A stretch of DNA of 64,000 nucleotides from Cellulosilyticum ruminicola JCM 14822 (GCF_001311925.1 NZ_BBCG01000018.1:1-64000), one strand, 5' to 3'; positions 46,843 through 57,228 are shown, numbered from the stretch's first letter. Notes: generated by a model not told the origin, from the sequence alone. Numbers and translations: made by a program.

Positions 46843-47856
46843 ATGGACACATTGATATTTGCAGCAAATGCAATTTTACCTATTATTATTTTGATTATCT
46901 TAGGATATTATTTAAAGCAACGCCATTTTTTTGAAGATGAATTTTTAAAAGTAGCCAATAAGCTTGTATTTAAAGTAGCTTTGCCAACTTTACTTTTTTA
47001 TAACGTGTATAATATTCAAGATTTAAAGACTATGCAGGGAGATATTATTTTATTTGCAGTGATGATGATCTTGATATTATTTGGTTTAGGATTATTAACC
47101 AGTCTATTGTTTATTCCCAAGACAAAGCAGAAAGGTGTTATTTTACAATGCGTATTTCGTTCAAATTACGCGATTATAGGTATTACATTAGCTGAATCTA
47201 TTGGCGGAGAAGCTGCTGTAGCTATGGCTGCTATTTTATCAGCTTTTAGTATTCCGCTATTTAATGTTTTGGCAGTTGTAGCGCTTTCTTTATTTGGCGC
47301 AGATGAAAAGCAAGTCTCTATAAAACAAGTGTTAAAAGGCATTTATAAAAATCCATTAGTCCGAGGTGTTTTTTTAGGTTTCGTATGCCTTGTGATACGC
47401 TTATATATACCGGTTAATTCAGAAACACATTTACCAGTTTTTGGTTTAAAATATGATTTACCATTTCTTTATAAAGCCTGCAAAAGTCTTAGTCAATTAG
47501 CATCACCGCTTGCTTTAATTGTCTTAGGCGGACAGTTTCAGTTTTCAGCAATCAAATCACTGAAAAAGATCATCATTGGTACAAGTTGGCGACTGGTTTT
47601 AGCACCACTACTGGCTTTAAGTTGTGCAGAGATTTGTTCAAACCATCTCGGAATAATTCATTTAACGGCGGTAGATTATCCAGCACTTATTGCATTATTT
47701 GGTTCACCAGTAGCTGTATCAAGTGCCATTATGGCAGGTGAAATGGGGGCGGATGAAAAGCTAGCAGGGCAGCTTGTGGTGTGGACAAGTTTGTTTTCTA
47801 TGTTAACATTGTTTATTATTGTTAGCATCTTTAAAGGAATTGGCATTTTAAGTTAG
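46843..47856 (+). CDS. AEC family transporter
   Basis: A 337-residue membrane protein of the auxin efflux carrier (AEC) family with about ten membrane segments in two inverted halves. Typical features are IILIILGYYLKQR at the start, RSNYAIIGITLAESIGG, and the second-half SPVAVSSAIMAGEMGADEKLAGQLVVW. Bacterial members move malate, other organic acids or amino acids; the substrate cannot be told here. The ribosome binding site is AAGGAG. It is the last gene before a long stretch of insertion-sequence debris. Confidence 0.9.
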   Translation: MDTLIFAANAILPIIILIILGYYLKQRHFFEDEFLKVANKLVFKVALPTLLFYNVYNIQDLKTMQGDIILFAVMMILILFGLGLLTSLLFIPKTKQKGVILQCVFRSNYAIIGITLAESIGGEAAVAMAAILSAFSIPLFNVLAVVALSLFGADEKQVSIKQVLKGIYKNPLVRGVFLGFVCLVIRLYIPVNSETHLPVFGLKYDLPFLYKACKSLSQLASPLALIVLGGQFQFSAIKSLKKIIIGTSWRLVLAPLLALSCAEICSNHLGIIHLTAVDYPALIALFGSPVAVSSAIMAGEMGADEKLAGQLVVWTSLFSMLTLFIIVSIFKGIGILS

Positions 47857-47882
47857 GAACTGGAAATAATTTAATATTATAC

Positions 47883-49163
47883 TACTATAAACGTGCATAA
47901 ATGTACCCAATTAATTACCAACAGATTAAAGGAATAATATTCCAATATAAAAGGGTATACTTTCTCCTATGCAACACCTCGGTGTTTAAAAATATTTTGA
48001 ATTGAAATCCCTTTTATTGCTTGCTCATAAATCCAAGTTATTTCAAGGCGTTTCACTTCATTTCTAGCCTGCTTGAATCCCTTACTAAATCCTAATGACA
48101 TGCCTTGAACTTCTAGTTCACAGTATAGATACTGCATAGTATCAATAAGCACATATATCGTTTTATTCCTCTTATTGTATGAATCTGATATTTATCAAAG
48201 CTTAATCGTCTTTTTGTTTCTCTAAAAAATGTTTCAATAGGCCATCTTTTAAGATAATGATTTAAAATCTGTTTAGTAGACAGTTCAGTATCTAGCCTAA
48301 TAAAACATTTTAAAGCATGCTTATTCCAAAGAGCATTTTCAAGCCAACTCATAATAATCTTTATCTTTTTGAATCCATTTATTCTACCAAGATAGGTATA
48401 TGTATAATAGGTCTTACCCTTGAATGTCACCAAGTCAAGTTCATGTTGCTTAAGTGTTTTAATAAAGTCATTAATTTTTATACCATCTTTTCTATGACCT
48501 CTAGGGAAGATTTTACGATTAGATTTTAGAGCACCAAGATAGTTAAACCCTATCTGAGTTGCAGCATTAAATAATGCCGCACAACTATACCAACTATCAG
48601 CTAAAACATAGCCTTTGTTAACTGGATGCTGGAGCTCTTTTAATAGGTTTGCAGCTATTTCTATTTTACTGGACGCATCTTTTTGATTCATACGGGAGTA
48701 CAAGGTCTCCACATCGAAGCATAACAGTAACAAACTGATGACCATATACTGTTTTTCTTTTTAAATGGGAGTTATGAAATGAACATATTTTTGGCCTTTG
48801 ACGAGGGCACTGTTTTCTCGTTAACCGTATCATCAATAATAATGTAAATCGGTTCGTGAGTATCTTTCAAATGTTGCCATATACGCTTAATAGTGTACCT
48901 TTTCATTTCCTGAAATAGCAAAGATTCATCCCATGAACTTTTGTTAAGAAATCTGGAAATTGTTGTGCGATGTTTTTCAATATTAAATTCATTTACATCT
49001 GCAATTTTACCATTAAAACCTTTGATCATCATTCATTTATGAAATCTCCTTATGATTATGGTTTTTGTCGACTTAATTATATCAAGAGATGTCATAAATG
49101 TTTTTTATTTTGCTCAAAATCGTACTGGAAAATTATTGGAACTAATTTTGCACGTTTATAGTA
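47883..49163 (-). mobile_element. Degenerate IS4-type element with terminal repeats
   Basis: TACTATAAACGTGCA at 47883-47897 recurs as its exact inverted copy at 49149-49163, giving an element of 1281 bp, the normal size of an IS4-type IS. The transposase lies inside on the minus strand and is broken. I could not identify a clear target duplication. Confidence 0.65.
47967..49032 (-). pseudogene. IS4-type transposase, frameshifted
   Basis: Three minus-strand frames carry successive parts of one transposase: 49032-48772 (IIIDDTVNEKTVPSSKAKN, the first catalytic Asp region), 48745-48113 (VLADSWYSCAALFNA, second Asp region, and RWPIETFFRETKRRL, catalytic Glu region), and 48152-47967 (C-terminus). 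Between the first two, the frame HLKRKTVYGHQFVTVMLRC continues in another register. At least two frameshifts make it inactive. It is a different subfamily from the intact transposase at 24.6 kb. Confidence 0.75.
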
Positions 49164-49374
49164 TAAGTAAAGAATTAGAATAAATGTAAAAAGGGCTATG
49201 GTTCAAGTAATCAGTTAGATTAGTTGGATGATAACTCTATTTTTATGCAAATATTGAAGATTGTTAAATAACATATTATGATAAGTTTTACTTATAACGA
49301 GTGAAAACAAATAGGTATTTTTAGAGCGCAAAAATTATTGATAGAATAACAAAAAGAAGTATATATTTTATTTT

Positions 49375-50499
49375 GGCTCATCACCAAAATGTGTGCTTGA
49401 CAGCCTAATTATTAAGTAAAAACTCACTATTACATTCTAGATAGATACGATACTCATAACTTTGTCTATTTCTTAAGAAATAACTTGTACGTTGAAGTGC
49501 TTTGATTTTATTATTTTTACCTTCAACAGCAGCATTTGTAAAACAGCATTAATGATAGTTGGTAATTTCAGATTTCCAATTCTTGAAAGTTTTTAAGGCT
49601 TTAGTTATTTTAAGAATGCCTAAGGTTTCACCATACTCAATCCATTTTATGGCATTTGTTTTATTGCTATAAGTATACCATTTAATTAGAGCTTCTTTAA
49701 ACCAATAAGATTCTTTTAATTCAAAGTTGTAGGATTCTTTCAAGTAAAGTTTGTTCAGCCTTAGTAAGAGAATCATTACGTCTTTCTAAAAGTTTCTTGT
49801 TTTGCTTAAGAAATTTAGATTGGTAAGTATTTAATTTTTTACTAACTCTTTTTCGAATTGAATGTAAAGCATCTGTTATATAACGATTTACATGAAAGCG
49901 ATTTGCTACGCGAATAGCGGTAGGAAAACTTCTTTAGCAAAGTTATGATAACTTTTTGTTAGATTCATCACTATTGCAAAAGGTGACACTATATTAATAA
50001 TCTCACATAGATTTTTATTAGTGATTAATTCATTATACTTACGTTCACGAACAACTGTTAAAAGTGTGCCATTTCTTAAATTATGAATACCAGTGTTATA
50101 AGTATGTCCTTAGTAAAATTTAAGCCGTATTCACTACAAGTTAATCTAATAGTCGGCAAAATGAGTATCGTATAATTTTCAAATAAATCAAGGTGTCTTA
50201 CATGTCTAGGTTTAGATTTACCACGTCTGATAGATAGTATGGATATTTCCACAGATAAGACATGACTGATGTAAATCTGTAGGTTCTAGGGTAATATACA
50301 CTGTATTTTCAATAGGTTAAGTAATATGAGTAATAAATACCCCTTGAAGATTTTATAGTGTATTGATATCATGTAAGTGCATCTGGAGTCCTCCGTGTTT
50401 AAGTTTGTTCGCACTTACTAGAGTACATGACCCCAGATGTATTTTTTATCTGTAAAATTTGGTATTTAGTTTGTCAAGCACAGTTCATGGTGATGAACC
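49375..50499 (-). mobile_element. Degenerate ISL3-family element with inverted repeats and probable target duplication
   Basis: The left end (49375-49403) and the right end (50499-50471, read inverted) share 23 of 29 positions, including TCATCACCA and TGTGCTTGACA; the GG-start and TTGACA core are typical of ISL3 ends. The flanks are TTTATTTT (49367-49374) and TTCATTTT (50500-50507), 7 of 8 identical, fitting the 8-bp duplication of ISL3. The minus-strand transposase is ruined by many stops: an N-terminal zinc finger (SCLICG) near 50210 and a C-terminal frame (49776-49549). The element ends 36 bases before the first gene of the sulfur/nitrogenase-like block. Confidence 0.75.
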
Positions 50500-50535
50500 T
50501 TCATTTTTGTATTTTAATGACAGGGAGGAATAGAC

Positions 50536-51686
50536 ATGGGAAGAGGCATTAGTACACGATGTTTGCACTTAGAAGAAACAGAAACAAAAATAGAACATTA
50601 TGGGGCACTGAGTTATCCAATTTATCAAACAGCTACCTATGCACATGCCGGAGTGAGGCAAAGCACTGGGTATGATTATAGTAGGTTACAAAATCCTACG
50701 AGGGAGCAGCTTGAAAAAGTGGTTGCTAGTCTTGAAGGCGGTATAGATGCCATTGCACTTTCTTCGGGAATGGCATCTATTTCACTTTTGATGGAGATTT
50801 TTAAACCAGGAGATCATCTGATTGTAGAGTCAGATCTTTATGGCGGCAGTATGCGTCTTTTTGATAGTGTTTCAAATAAAAATGGACTTACATTTTCTTA
50901 TGCAAATTGTTATAAGGAGGATATTAGTCAATATATCACACCAAATACAAAAGCCATTTATATTGAAACGCCAACTAATCCAATGATGAATGTGGTGGAT
51001 ATTGAAAAAATAGCAAAGATTGCTAAGGAAAACAGCTTACTTTTAATAGTAGATAATACATTTTTATCACCTTATTTTCAAAATCCCCTTAAGTTAGGTG
51101 CTGATGTGGTAATTCATAGTGGTACCAAATTTTTAGGTGGGCACAATGATACATTGGCAGGTTTTATCATTACAAACCGAGAAGAGATTCGTGATAAGCT
51201 GAGATTTTTAATCAAAACCACAGGCGCAGGACTTTCACCATTTGATAGCTGGCTTATTTTAAGGGGGATTAAAACTTTAGGGGTACGTATGGAACAGGCA
51301 CAAAAGAATGCGCTAGCTATTGCCAACTGGCTCAAGGAGCAAGAAATTGTGGCAAAAGTTATTTATCCTGGTTTACCGGAGCATCCGGGATATCATATTA
51401 TTCAGAAACAGGCGAGAGGTTTCGGGGCTATGATTACATTTAATGTGGATACCAAAGCACATGCCCTTGCTATCCTCGAAAAAGTAAAGATGATTAAGTA
51501 TGCAGAAAGTCTAGGGGGGTTGAAACACTGATTACTTATCCTGCAACACAGACTCATGCGGATGTACCTGAAGAAGTAAGAATTAAAAATGGTATTACAG
51601 ATAGTACGTTAAGACTTTCAATTGGGATAGAAGATCTAGCAGATTTAATAGCAGAGCTGGGGCAGGTGTTTAGTCAAATTCAGTAA
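50536..51686 (+). pseudogene. Cys/Met-metabolism PLP enzyme (cystathionine gamma-lyase/synthase type), one frameshift
   Basis: About 384 residues of a fold-type I transsulfuration enzyme that makes or breaks C-S bonds (cystathionine gamma-synthase, gamma-lyase, methionine gamma-lyase or O-acetylhomoserine sulfhydrylase). Seen: YSRLQNPTREQLE, ALSSGMASI, VDNTFLSPY and the PLP lysine Lys198 in SGTKFLGGH. The frame breaks in a run of six G at 51514-51519; one extra G restores [19 protein letters not shown] and a normal C-terminus to the TAA at 51684-51686. First gene of the block, start ATG after GGGAGGAATAGAC. Exact activity cannot be fixed from sequence. Confidence 0.87.
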
Positions 51687-51701
51687 GAAAAGAGGGAGTT
51701 T

Positions 51702-52882
51702 ATGGCGGAGAGAAACTTAAACTTTGATGAAATAATAGATAGACGCAATACAGATTGTTTAAAGTATGATTTTGCAAAAAGACGGGGGATGCCAGAAGAT
51801 GTATTACCATTATGGGTTGCTGATATGGACTTTAAAGTGTCATCTTATATAGAAGAAGCATTAGTGAAGCGTTCGAGAGACGCTATTTTTGGCTATAGTG
51901 AGGTGCAGACACCTTATTTTGAGATTGTAGCAGATTGGATGCGTAGGCATCACCAGTGGGAAGTCAAAGAAAATTGGTTAATTAAGACACCTGGTGTGGT
52001 CTTTGCATTAGCTATGGCAGTTAAAGCCTATACTAACGTAGGCGATAAGGTGCTTATTCAGCAGCCGGTTTATTATCCTTTTTCAGAAGTCATAGAAGAT
52101 AATGACAGAATTGTGGTAAGCAATGACTTGTATTTAGGAGAAGACAATAAGTATCATATTGATTTCGAAGATTTTGAGTATAAAATTCGTGAGCATCATA
52201 TTAAATTATTCTTCTTATGTAGTCCACATAATCCTGTAGGTAGAGTATGGACCAAAGAAGAACTGATTAAAATAGGAGATATTTGTTTGAAATATGGTGT
52301 CATTGTGGTGAGTGATGAGATTCATAATGATTTTATATGGAATGGTGATCATCATATCTTTGCTTCATTAAAAAAAGAGTATGAGGACATTGCCATTGTT
52401 TGTACATCGCCTAGTAAAACCTTTAATCTTGCAAGTATGCTCATTTCTAATATTTTTATTCCGAATATGAGGTTAAAGTACAAGTTTAGAAAACAAGTGA
52501 ATGCAGCGGGTATTAGTCAGTTGAGTGTGTTTGGGCTCATAGCTTGTGAAACAGCTTATACAGAAGGTGAAGAATGGTACCAAGCTATGCTTGCGTATAT
52601 TAAGTCAAATATTGATTATGTGAAGGAATATGTGAATAAGTATTTAAAAAATGTAAAGTTAATTGAGACTGAAGGGACCTATTTAGTTTGGTTAGATTTT
52701 CGCAAGACAGGAATTGAAGCTGATGAACTTGATAAAAAATCATATATGATGCCAAATTGTGGCTAGATAGTGGTAGAATATTTGGTAACCGAGGTAAGGG
52801 ATTTCAGCGTATTAATGTGGCTTGTCCACGCGCTATATTAGAAGAGGTATTAGAGCGAATCAAAAAGATATTAGGAGAATAA
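51702..52882 (+). pseudogene. MalY/PatB-type aminotransferase or cystathionine beta-lyase, one frameshift
   Basis: About 393 residues of a fold-type I PLP enzyme of the MalY/PatB group, most of which are C-S beta-lyases releasing sulfide or thiols from cysteine derivatives. Seen: LPLWVADMDF, CSPHNPVGRVW, VVSDEIHND and the PLP lysine Lys239 in SPSKTFNLASM. The frame breaks in a run of six A at 52734-52739; one more A restores IIYDAKLWLDSGRIFG and a normal end at the TAA 52880-52882. It starts 15 bases after the preceding transsulfuration gene, supporting an operon for C-S bond metabolism. Confidence 0.87.
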
Positions 52883-52894
52883 AGAGGGATATAG

Positions 52895-53797
52895 ATGACA
52901 ATATTACAGCTAAAATATGTGATTGCACTTGCAAACTCGCATTCTATGCGAGAGGCGGCCAGTAAATTATATATTTCACAGCCTGCACTCTCAGCAACGA
53001 TAAGAGAATTAGAAGAGGAATTAGGCATTAAAATTTTCGAAAGAAATAATAAGGGTATTATATTAACAAAAGATGGATTAGAATTTTTACCTTATGTGAA
53101 ACAGGCAGTAAGTCAATATGCTATTATTGAAACAAGGTACATAGAGAGCAGACGGAAAAAGGTACTTTTTTCCGTCTCAATGCAGCACTATGTATTTGCA
53201 GTGCATGCCTTTATTAAGACTGTCAAACAGTTTGCTTTTCCGAAGTATACATTTTCAGTGCATGAGACAAAAACAGATGAGGTTTTAGGGAATGTAAGGG
53301 ATATGGTTAGTGAAATAGGCATTGTCTCTTATTCAAGAAGTAATGAGAATATTTTAAAGAAGTTATTCCGTGAATATCGATTACAATTTTTTCCATTAAT
53401 GACGAGAGAAACATTTGCTTATGTATGGAAGCAACATCCTTTGGCCCACTTACAGGAAGTTTCAGTAGAGGATTTAGCAGAGTATCCTTGTATTTCCTTT
53501 GATCAAAATAGTCAAAATGAGTTTTATTTATCAGAGGAAGCGCTAGGAGATTATGACTTTACAAAGTTAATCAAGTCCAATGATAGAGCCACCTCAGCAG
53601 AGATGATGGCAGGATTGAATGGGTATTCTATCGGAACAGGGATTATGACAGATAGTGTAGCCTTAACAGATGGTTTTGTATGTATCAAATTAAAAGAAGA
53701 AGATCCTTTAACCATAGGGTATATTATTAGAAAGAATCATAAGCTTAGTGAAATGGGAGAGAAATACATCGAAGAATTAAGTAAATACAAGGAATAG
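52895..53797 (+). CDS. LysR family transcriptional regulator
   Basis: A 300-residue LysR-type regulator. Residues 1-60 form the winged helix-turn-helix (HSMREAASKLYISQPALSATIRELEEEL), and the rest is the effector-binding domain. It is transcribed with the two PLP enzymes and lies directly before the ABC importer genes, so it probably controls one or both in response to a sulfur metabolite such as O-acetylserine or a thiol; this is inferred from other LysR regulators of sulfur genes. A terminator with a GAAA loop overlaps its stop codon. Confidence 0.9.
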   Translation: MTILQLKYVIALANSHSMREAASKLYISQPALSATIRELEEELGIKIFERNNKGIILTKDGLEFLPYVKQAVSQYAIIETRYIESRRKKVLFSVSMQHYVFAVHAFIKTVKQFAFPKYTFSVHETKTDEVLGNVRDMVSEIGIVSYSRSNENILKKLFREYRLQFFPLMTRETFAYVWKQHPLAHLQEVSVEDLAEYPCISFDQNSQNEFYLSEEALGDYDFTKLIKSNDRATSAEMMAGLNGYSIGTGIMTDSVALTDGFVCIKLKEEDPLTIGYIIRKNHKLSEMGEKYIEELSKYKE

Positions 53798-53820
53798 GAG
53801 CCGAAAGGCTCCTATTTTAG
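53793..53820 (+). terminator. Terminator after the LysR gene
   Basis: AATAGGAGCC (53793-53802), GAAA tetraloop, GGCTCCTATT (53807-53816), then TTAG. The T-tract is short but the stem is strong. Confidence 0.7.
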
Positions 53821-53830
53821 TATAAGGAAA

Positions 53831-53965
53831 AGTGATTATGAGCGATTATGAGAAGTGATTGATAGGAAAAAGTGATAACAAACGATAAATTTGCAGTAAT
53901 TTTCTAGCATCAAATTGTATGCTAACATGATTTCACTGATTCAGAATACTTATTTCGAAAGGAGC
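53831..53965 (+). promoter_or_regulatory. ABC importer promoter region with repeated AGTGAT/GATTATGAG motifs
   Basis: AGTGAT occurs at 53831, 53854 and 53871, and GATTATGAG at 53834 and 53844, exactly one helical turn apart. The cluster lies between the LysR terminator and the permease start and could be a regulator binding site. TTGCAG (near 53901) with TATGCT further on might be promoter boxes, but the match is weak. AAAGGAG at 53958-53964 is the permease ribosome binding site. Confidence 0.4.
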
Positions 53966-53971
53966 ATGTGT

Positions 53972-54925
53972 ATGATTTGGAAACATATCAAAAAAGTAAG
54001 TTGTATCGTTTCTGTGATAGGCGCTATTTTAATAGATCGTCTCATACCTAATTCAGTGGAACAGCCTCAGGCAAATGCAACTTATTTTTTGTATTTTTTA
54101 TACATTGTTGGGACATTATTTGTCGCAGTGTATATCACAGCATTATTTCACGAGGGTGTTTCAAAAAAATTAGAAGAAACGAGTCCATTAATCGCAGGAG
54201 GTATTTTAATACTTAATATCATCAATATCGTGTGTAGTAAGTTGGCGCTGTTACCAGTTTTGTTCTTTCCATCATTAGACCGGGTGTTTGGTGTATTTGT
54301 AAATGATAGGGTGTTGATGCTGGAATGTATTTTATCATCTGGTAGATTATTAGTCATTGGATTTGTCATTGGCGCATTATTAGGGTTTATAACTGGATTA
54401 CTATTAGGATTCAATAGAAAAATAGCGTATTGGGTGAATCCATTGACGAAGGTTATAGGACCTATTCCAGCAACTTCATGGTCGCCACTTGTATTATCCT
54501 TATTTAGTACCTCTTATCAAGCGGCAGTGTTTATGATAGCTCTTTCAGTGTGGTTCCCTATAACGGTCATGACAAGTAGTGGTATACAAAATATTCAACA
54601 ATCCTATTTTGAAGTAGCAGATACTTTAGGGGCCGGTAAGCTTTATAAAGTATTTAGAGTTGGTGTACCAGCGGCTATGCCAAGTATATTTTTAGGACTC
54701 TTTTATGCGACAACTGGTGCATTTATTACTTTAGTGACAGCAGAAATGTTCGGTTGTAAATCAGGAATAGGCTGGTATTTGAATTGGCAGAAAAGCATGA
54801 TGCTTTATGCCAATGTTTATGCAGGACTTATACTGTTAGCAGTTTTGTGTAATTTAATTATTAAGATTCTTTTTAAATTCAAAGATCGAATCTTAATTTG
54901 GCAAAAGGGTGTGATTAAGTGGTAG
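53972..54925 (+). CDS. NitT/TauT-type ABC transporter permease
   Basis: A 317-residue inner-membrane permease of the nitrate/sulfonate/taurine group. About six membrane segments are visible, and the cytoplasmic coupling loop EVADTLGAGKLYKVFRVGVP is the EAA motif that contacts the ATPase. ATG at 53972 is chosen because AAAGGAG lies seven bases upstream; earlier in-frame ATGs at 53915 and 53966 have no suitable site. The ATPase gene overlaps its end and the lipoprotein follows, making a full importer. The sulfur context suggests a sulfonate, thioether or similar substrate; this is inference. Confidence 0.88.
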   Translation: MIWKHIKKVSCIVSVIGAILIDRLIPNSVEQPQANATYFLYFLYIVGTLFVAVYITALFHEGVSKKLEETSPLIAGGILILNIINIVCSKLALLPVLFFPSLDRVFGVFVNDRVLMLECILSSGRLLVIGFVIGALLGFITGLLLGFNRKIAYWVNPLTKVIGPIPATSWSPLVLSLFSTSYQAAVFMIALSVWFPITVMTSSGIQNIQQSYFEVADTLGAGKLYKVFRVGVPAAMPSIFLGLFYATTGAFITLVTAEMFGCKSGIGWYLNWQKSMMLYANVYAGLILLAVLCNLIIKILFKFKDRILIWQKGVIKW

Positions 54926-55698
54926 GAGAAATCAAAATAGAAAATGCTTCAAAATATTTTAACAATCCGGATGGCTCAATATTAACAGCTTTAAATGATG
55001 TCAATCTGACAGTAAGGTCTGGTTCATTTATTTCATTAATTGGGCCTTCAGGATGTGGTAAAACCACATTGCTTCGTGCTATTGCAGGCCTCAATTTAGT
55101 AGATGAGGGAACCATTTATATTGATCAGGAACCCATAACGAAACCGGGACATGATCGTGGTTTTGCATTTCAACAGGCCAATTTGTATCCGTGGCTTTCT
55201 ATAGAAAAGAATATATCTTTTGGATTAAAAGCTAGAAGAATCTATCAATCGAAAAAAGAGGATGTGGCTAAATACATTGAAATGGTTGGTTTAAAAGGTT
55301 TTGAGAATGCCTATCCCCATCAACTTTCTGGTGGTATGAATCAAAGAGCTTCTCTTGCAAGAGCATTGGTGGGGCATCCGAAAGTATTGCTTTTAGATGA
55401 ACCATTAGGTGCATTAGATGCTTTTACAAGAATGAATATGCAAGATGAAATTTTGCGCATCTGGAAAGAGCATGAAATGACCATGATTATGGTGACACAT
55501 GATGTAGATGAAGCTGTCTATTTATCTGATCAAGTTGTGATTATGACACCAAGACCAGCAAAAATAGAACAGGTTATTGATATCGAGCTAGGAAGGCCTA
55601 GAGCAAGAGGCAGTAATGATTTTTTGAAATATAGAACAAAAATACTAGAAATACTTAATTTTGCAGGAGAGAATAAGGAACCTGAATATTATCTATAA
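54919..55698 (+). CDS. NitT/TauT-type ABC transporter ATP-binding protein
   Basis: A 259-residue ATPase subunit of the SsuB/TauB/NrtD type. Walker A is GPSGCGKTT near residue 41, the Q-loop is AFQQANLYPWL, the signature is LSGGMNQRAS and Walker B is LLLDEP, followed by the D-loop GALDAF and the switch His in VTHDVDEA. It starts with GTG at 54919, overlapping the permease stop by seven bases. Confidence 0.93.
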   Translation: MVGEIKIENASKYFNNPDGSILTALNDVNLTVRSGSFISLIGPSGCGKTTLLRAIAGLNLVDEGTIYIDQEPITKPGHDRGFAFQQANLYPWLSIEKNISFGLKARRIYQSKKEDVAKYIEMVGLKGFENAYPHQLSGGMNQRASLARALVGHPKVLLLDEPLGALDAFTRMNMQDEILRIWKEHEMTMIMVTHDVDEAVYLSDQVVIMTPRPAKIEQVIDIELGRPRARGSNDFLKYRTKILEILNFAGENKEPEYYL

Positions 55699-55715
55699 TT
55701 ACGGAGGGATTGACT

Positions 55716-56797
55716 ATGATGAGAAACGTATTAAGGATAGGTGTGATAGCAGCTTTAGCACTTTCCATGATAACAGGCTGCAATAGCTTAAGTGAAACAG
55801 CAGCAGATAGTAATTTAAAAGAGACTGTCAAAATATTAAACAATAAGGAAAGTTTATGTCTTGCACCGGTGCATATAGCCATTATAAATGGTTATTTTGA
55901 TGAGGAATTTGAAGCTATAGGACAAAAATATGAAATTGTGGTTTCAAATATTGATACAGTTACAGAACAAGTGACAAGTGGTGAAATTAATGCAGGCTAT
56001 GGGCTTACAGGTACATTAATGCAGCCTATTTCCAATGGATTGCCTATCTCTTTTGTCACAGGATTACATAGAGGATGTACGAAGTTTTATGTGAAAAATG
56101 GTTCGGGTATTGGGCGATTAGAAGATTTGAAAGGGAAAACAGTAGGTGTGTCTTCGCTCTCTGATTCAGCCTGATTCAGTTAAAAAGAAAGCTCTATGAG
56201 CTTGGATTAAATGTAAATGGTAGTAATGCAGATGTTCAATTTGTGACTTATGCCATGACGGATTTGCCAACAGCACTTGATAATGGCGGGGTTGATGCCA
56301 TAGGTATTCATGATCCAGTGGCTTATAATGCAGAGAAAAACTATGATTTTATTAAGATATTAGATATTGGTGAGGATGAGAAATTCTCCAAAGAATATTG
56401 CTGCCAGGCTTATGTCTCACAGAAATTAATTACGAATAATCCAGAAGGGGCAGCTGCTTATGCTAGAGCTATTCAAAAGGCGGCAGCATTTGTTCAGGCA
56501 TGTCCAGAAGAAGCAGCAAGATTACAAGTAGAAAATGGCTACATGCCATCAGAAAGTAATGACGATATTGTGAGATATGGTGAGATTCTTGCAAGTTTAA
56601 ACTATGAACCATCTGTTTCATTAGGTAAAGAAACCTTTAAAACTTCATTTGAGGATTTACAGAAAACAGGAGATTTAGATCCTTCCCTTAATTTAGATGA
56701 GTTTATAAAAAAGGTATATCCAGGTATAGAAGGTGTGCCAAATTCAATTACCTATGATAAAGATAGCAAAGTATTTACAGAAAACAAAGCGTCATAA
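55716..56797 (+). pseudogene. NMT1/SsuA-like substrate-binding lipoprotein, one frameshift
   Basis: About 360 residues of a periplasmic-type binding protein of the nitrate/sulfonate/thiamine-precursor class. The N-terminus has a signal peptide with lipobox MITGC, so it should be membrane-anchored outside. ATG at 55716 is seven bases after GGAGGG. The frame breaks at GCC (56169-56171); one more base before CTG restores LIQLKRKLYELGLN and the frame to 56797. Later segments include AIGIHDPVAYN. It completes the importer with the two preceding genes. All ligand-binding regions seem present, so the break may be a sequence error. Confidence 0.87.
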
Positions 56798-56811
56798 AAA
56801 ATGGGGGATAA

Positions 56812-57228
56812 ATGATGAAAATAAATAAAGTAATTAATGGAATTGTATTGTTATTATCTATAAGTATTATATGGGGAGTTTTAACATTTGCCCATGTATG
56901 TCATGAAATGAAGGGTATGGTACCTGCTTGCTATAGTACGAAAATAGGGGCACTTATTTTAAGTGTATTAGTAGGGAGTTTATCGTTATTTATTGTTTTT
57001 GCAAAGCAAAAGCAATTATGGTATGTGCTCTTTATCGTACGTTTTATACTCAGCTTAGCAATTATAGGACTTCCTATTGTGATTGCACCAGTTTGTGAAA
57101 TGAAAACCATGCATTGCTATGTATATACAAGGCCATTTTTAATCTTAACTGGCGTGATTCTTATAGGTATCCAGCTAATCAGCTTGATAACTGTGACCAT
57201 TTCAAAGGGTAAAGCTAATGAGATATGA
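56812..57228 (+). CDS. DUF4418 family membrane protein
   Basis: A 138-residue protein with four membrane segments and the DUF4418 cysteine pattern: CHEMKGMVPACY between segments 1 and 2 and CEMKTMHCY between segments 3 and 4, both on the same face. The Cys/Met/His content would suit metal binding, though no function is established. It overlaps the next gene (an FtsX-like permease) by four bases, and the MacB/LolD-like ATPase follows, so the three probably form one complex. It starts after GGGGGATAA. Confidence 0.8.
   Translation: MMKINKVINGIVLLLSISIIWGVLTFAHVCHEMKGMVPACYSTKIGALILSVLVGSLSLFIVFAKQKQLWYVLFIVRFILSLAIIGLPIVIAPVCEMKTMHCYVYTRPFLILTGVILIGIQLISLITVTISKGKANEI

Noticed and set aside
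56161-56180. Tandem CTGATTCAG repeat in the binding-protein gene as a 10-bp duplication causing the frame break
   Set aside because: Both copies are needed to encode the conserved protein (SDSA then LIQLKRKL); a single missing base explains the break better.
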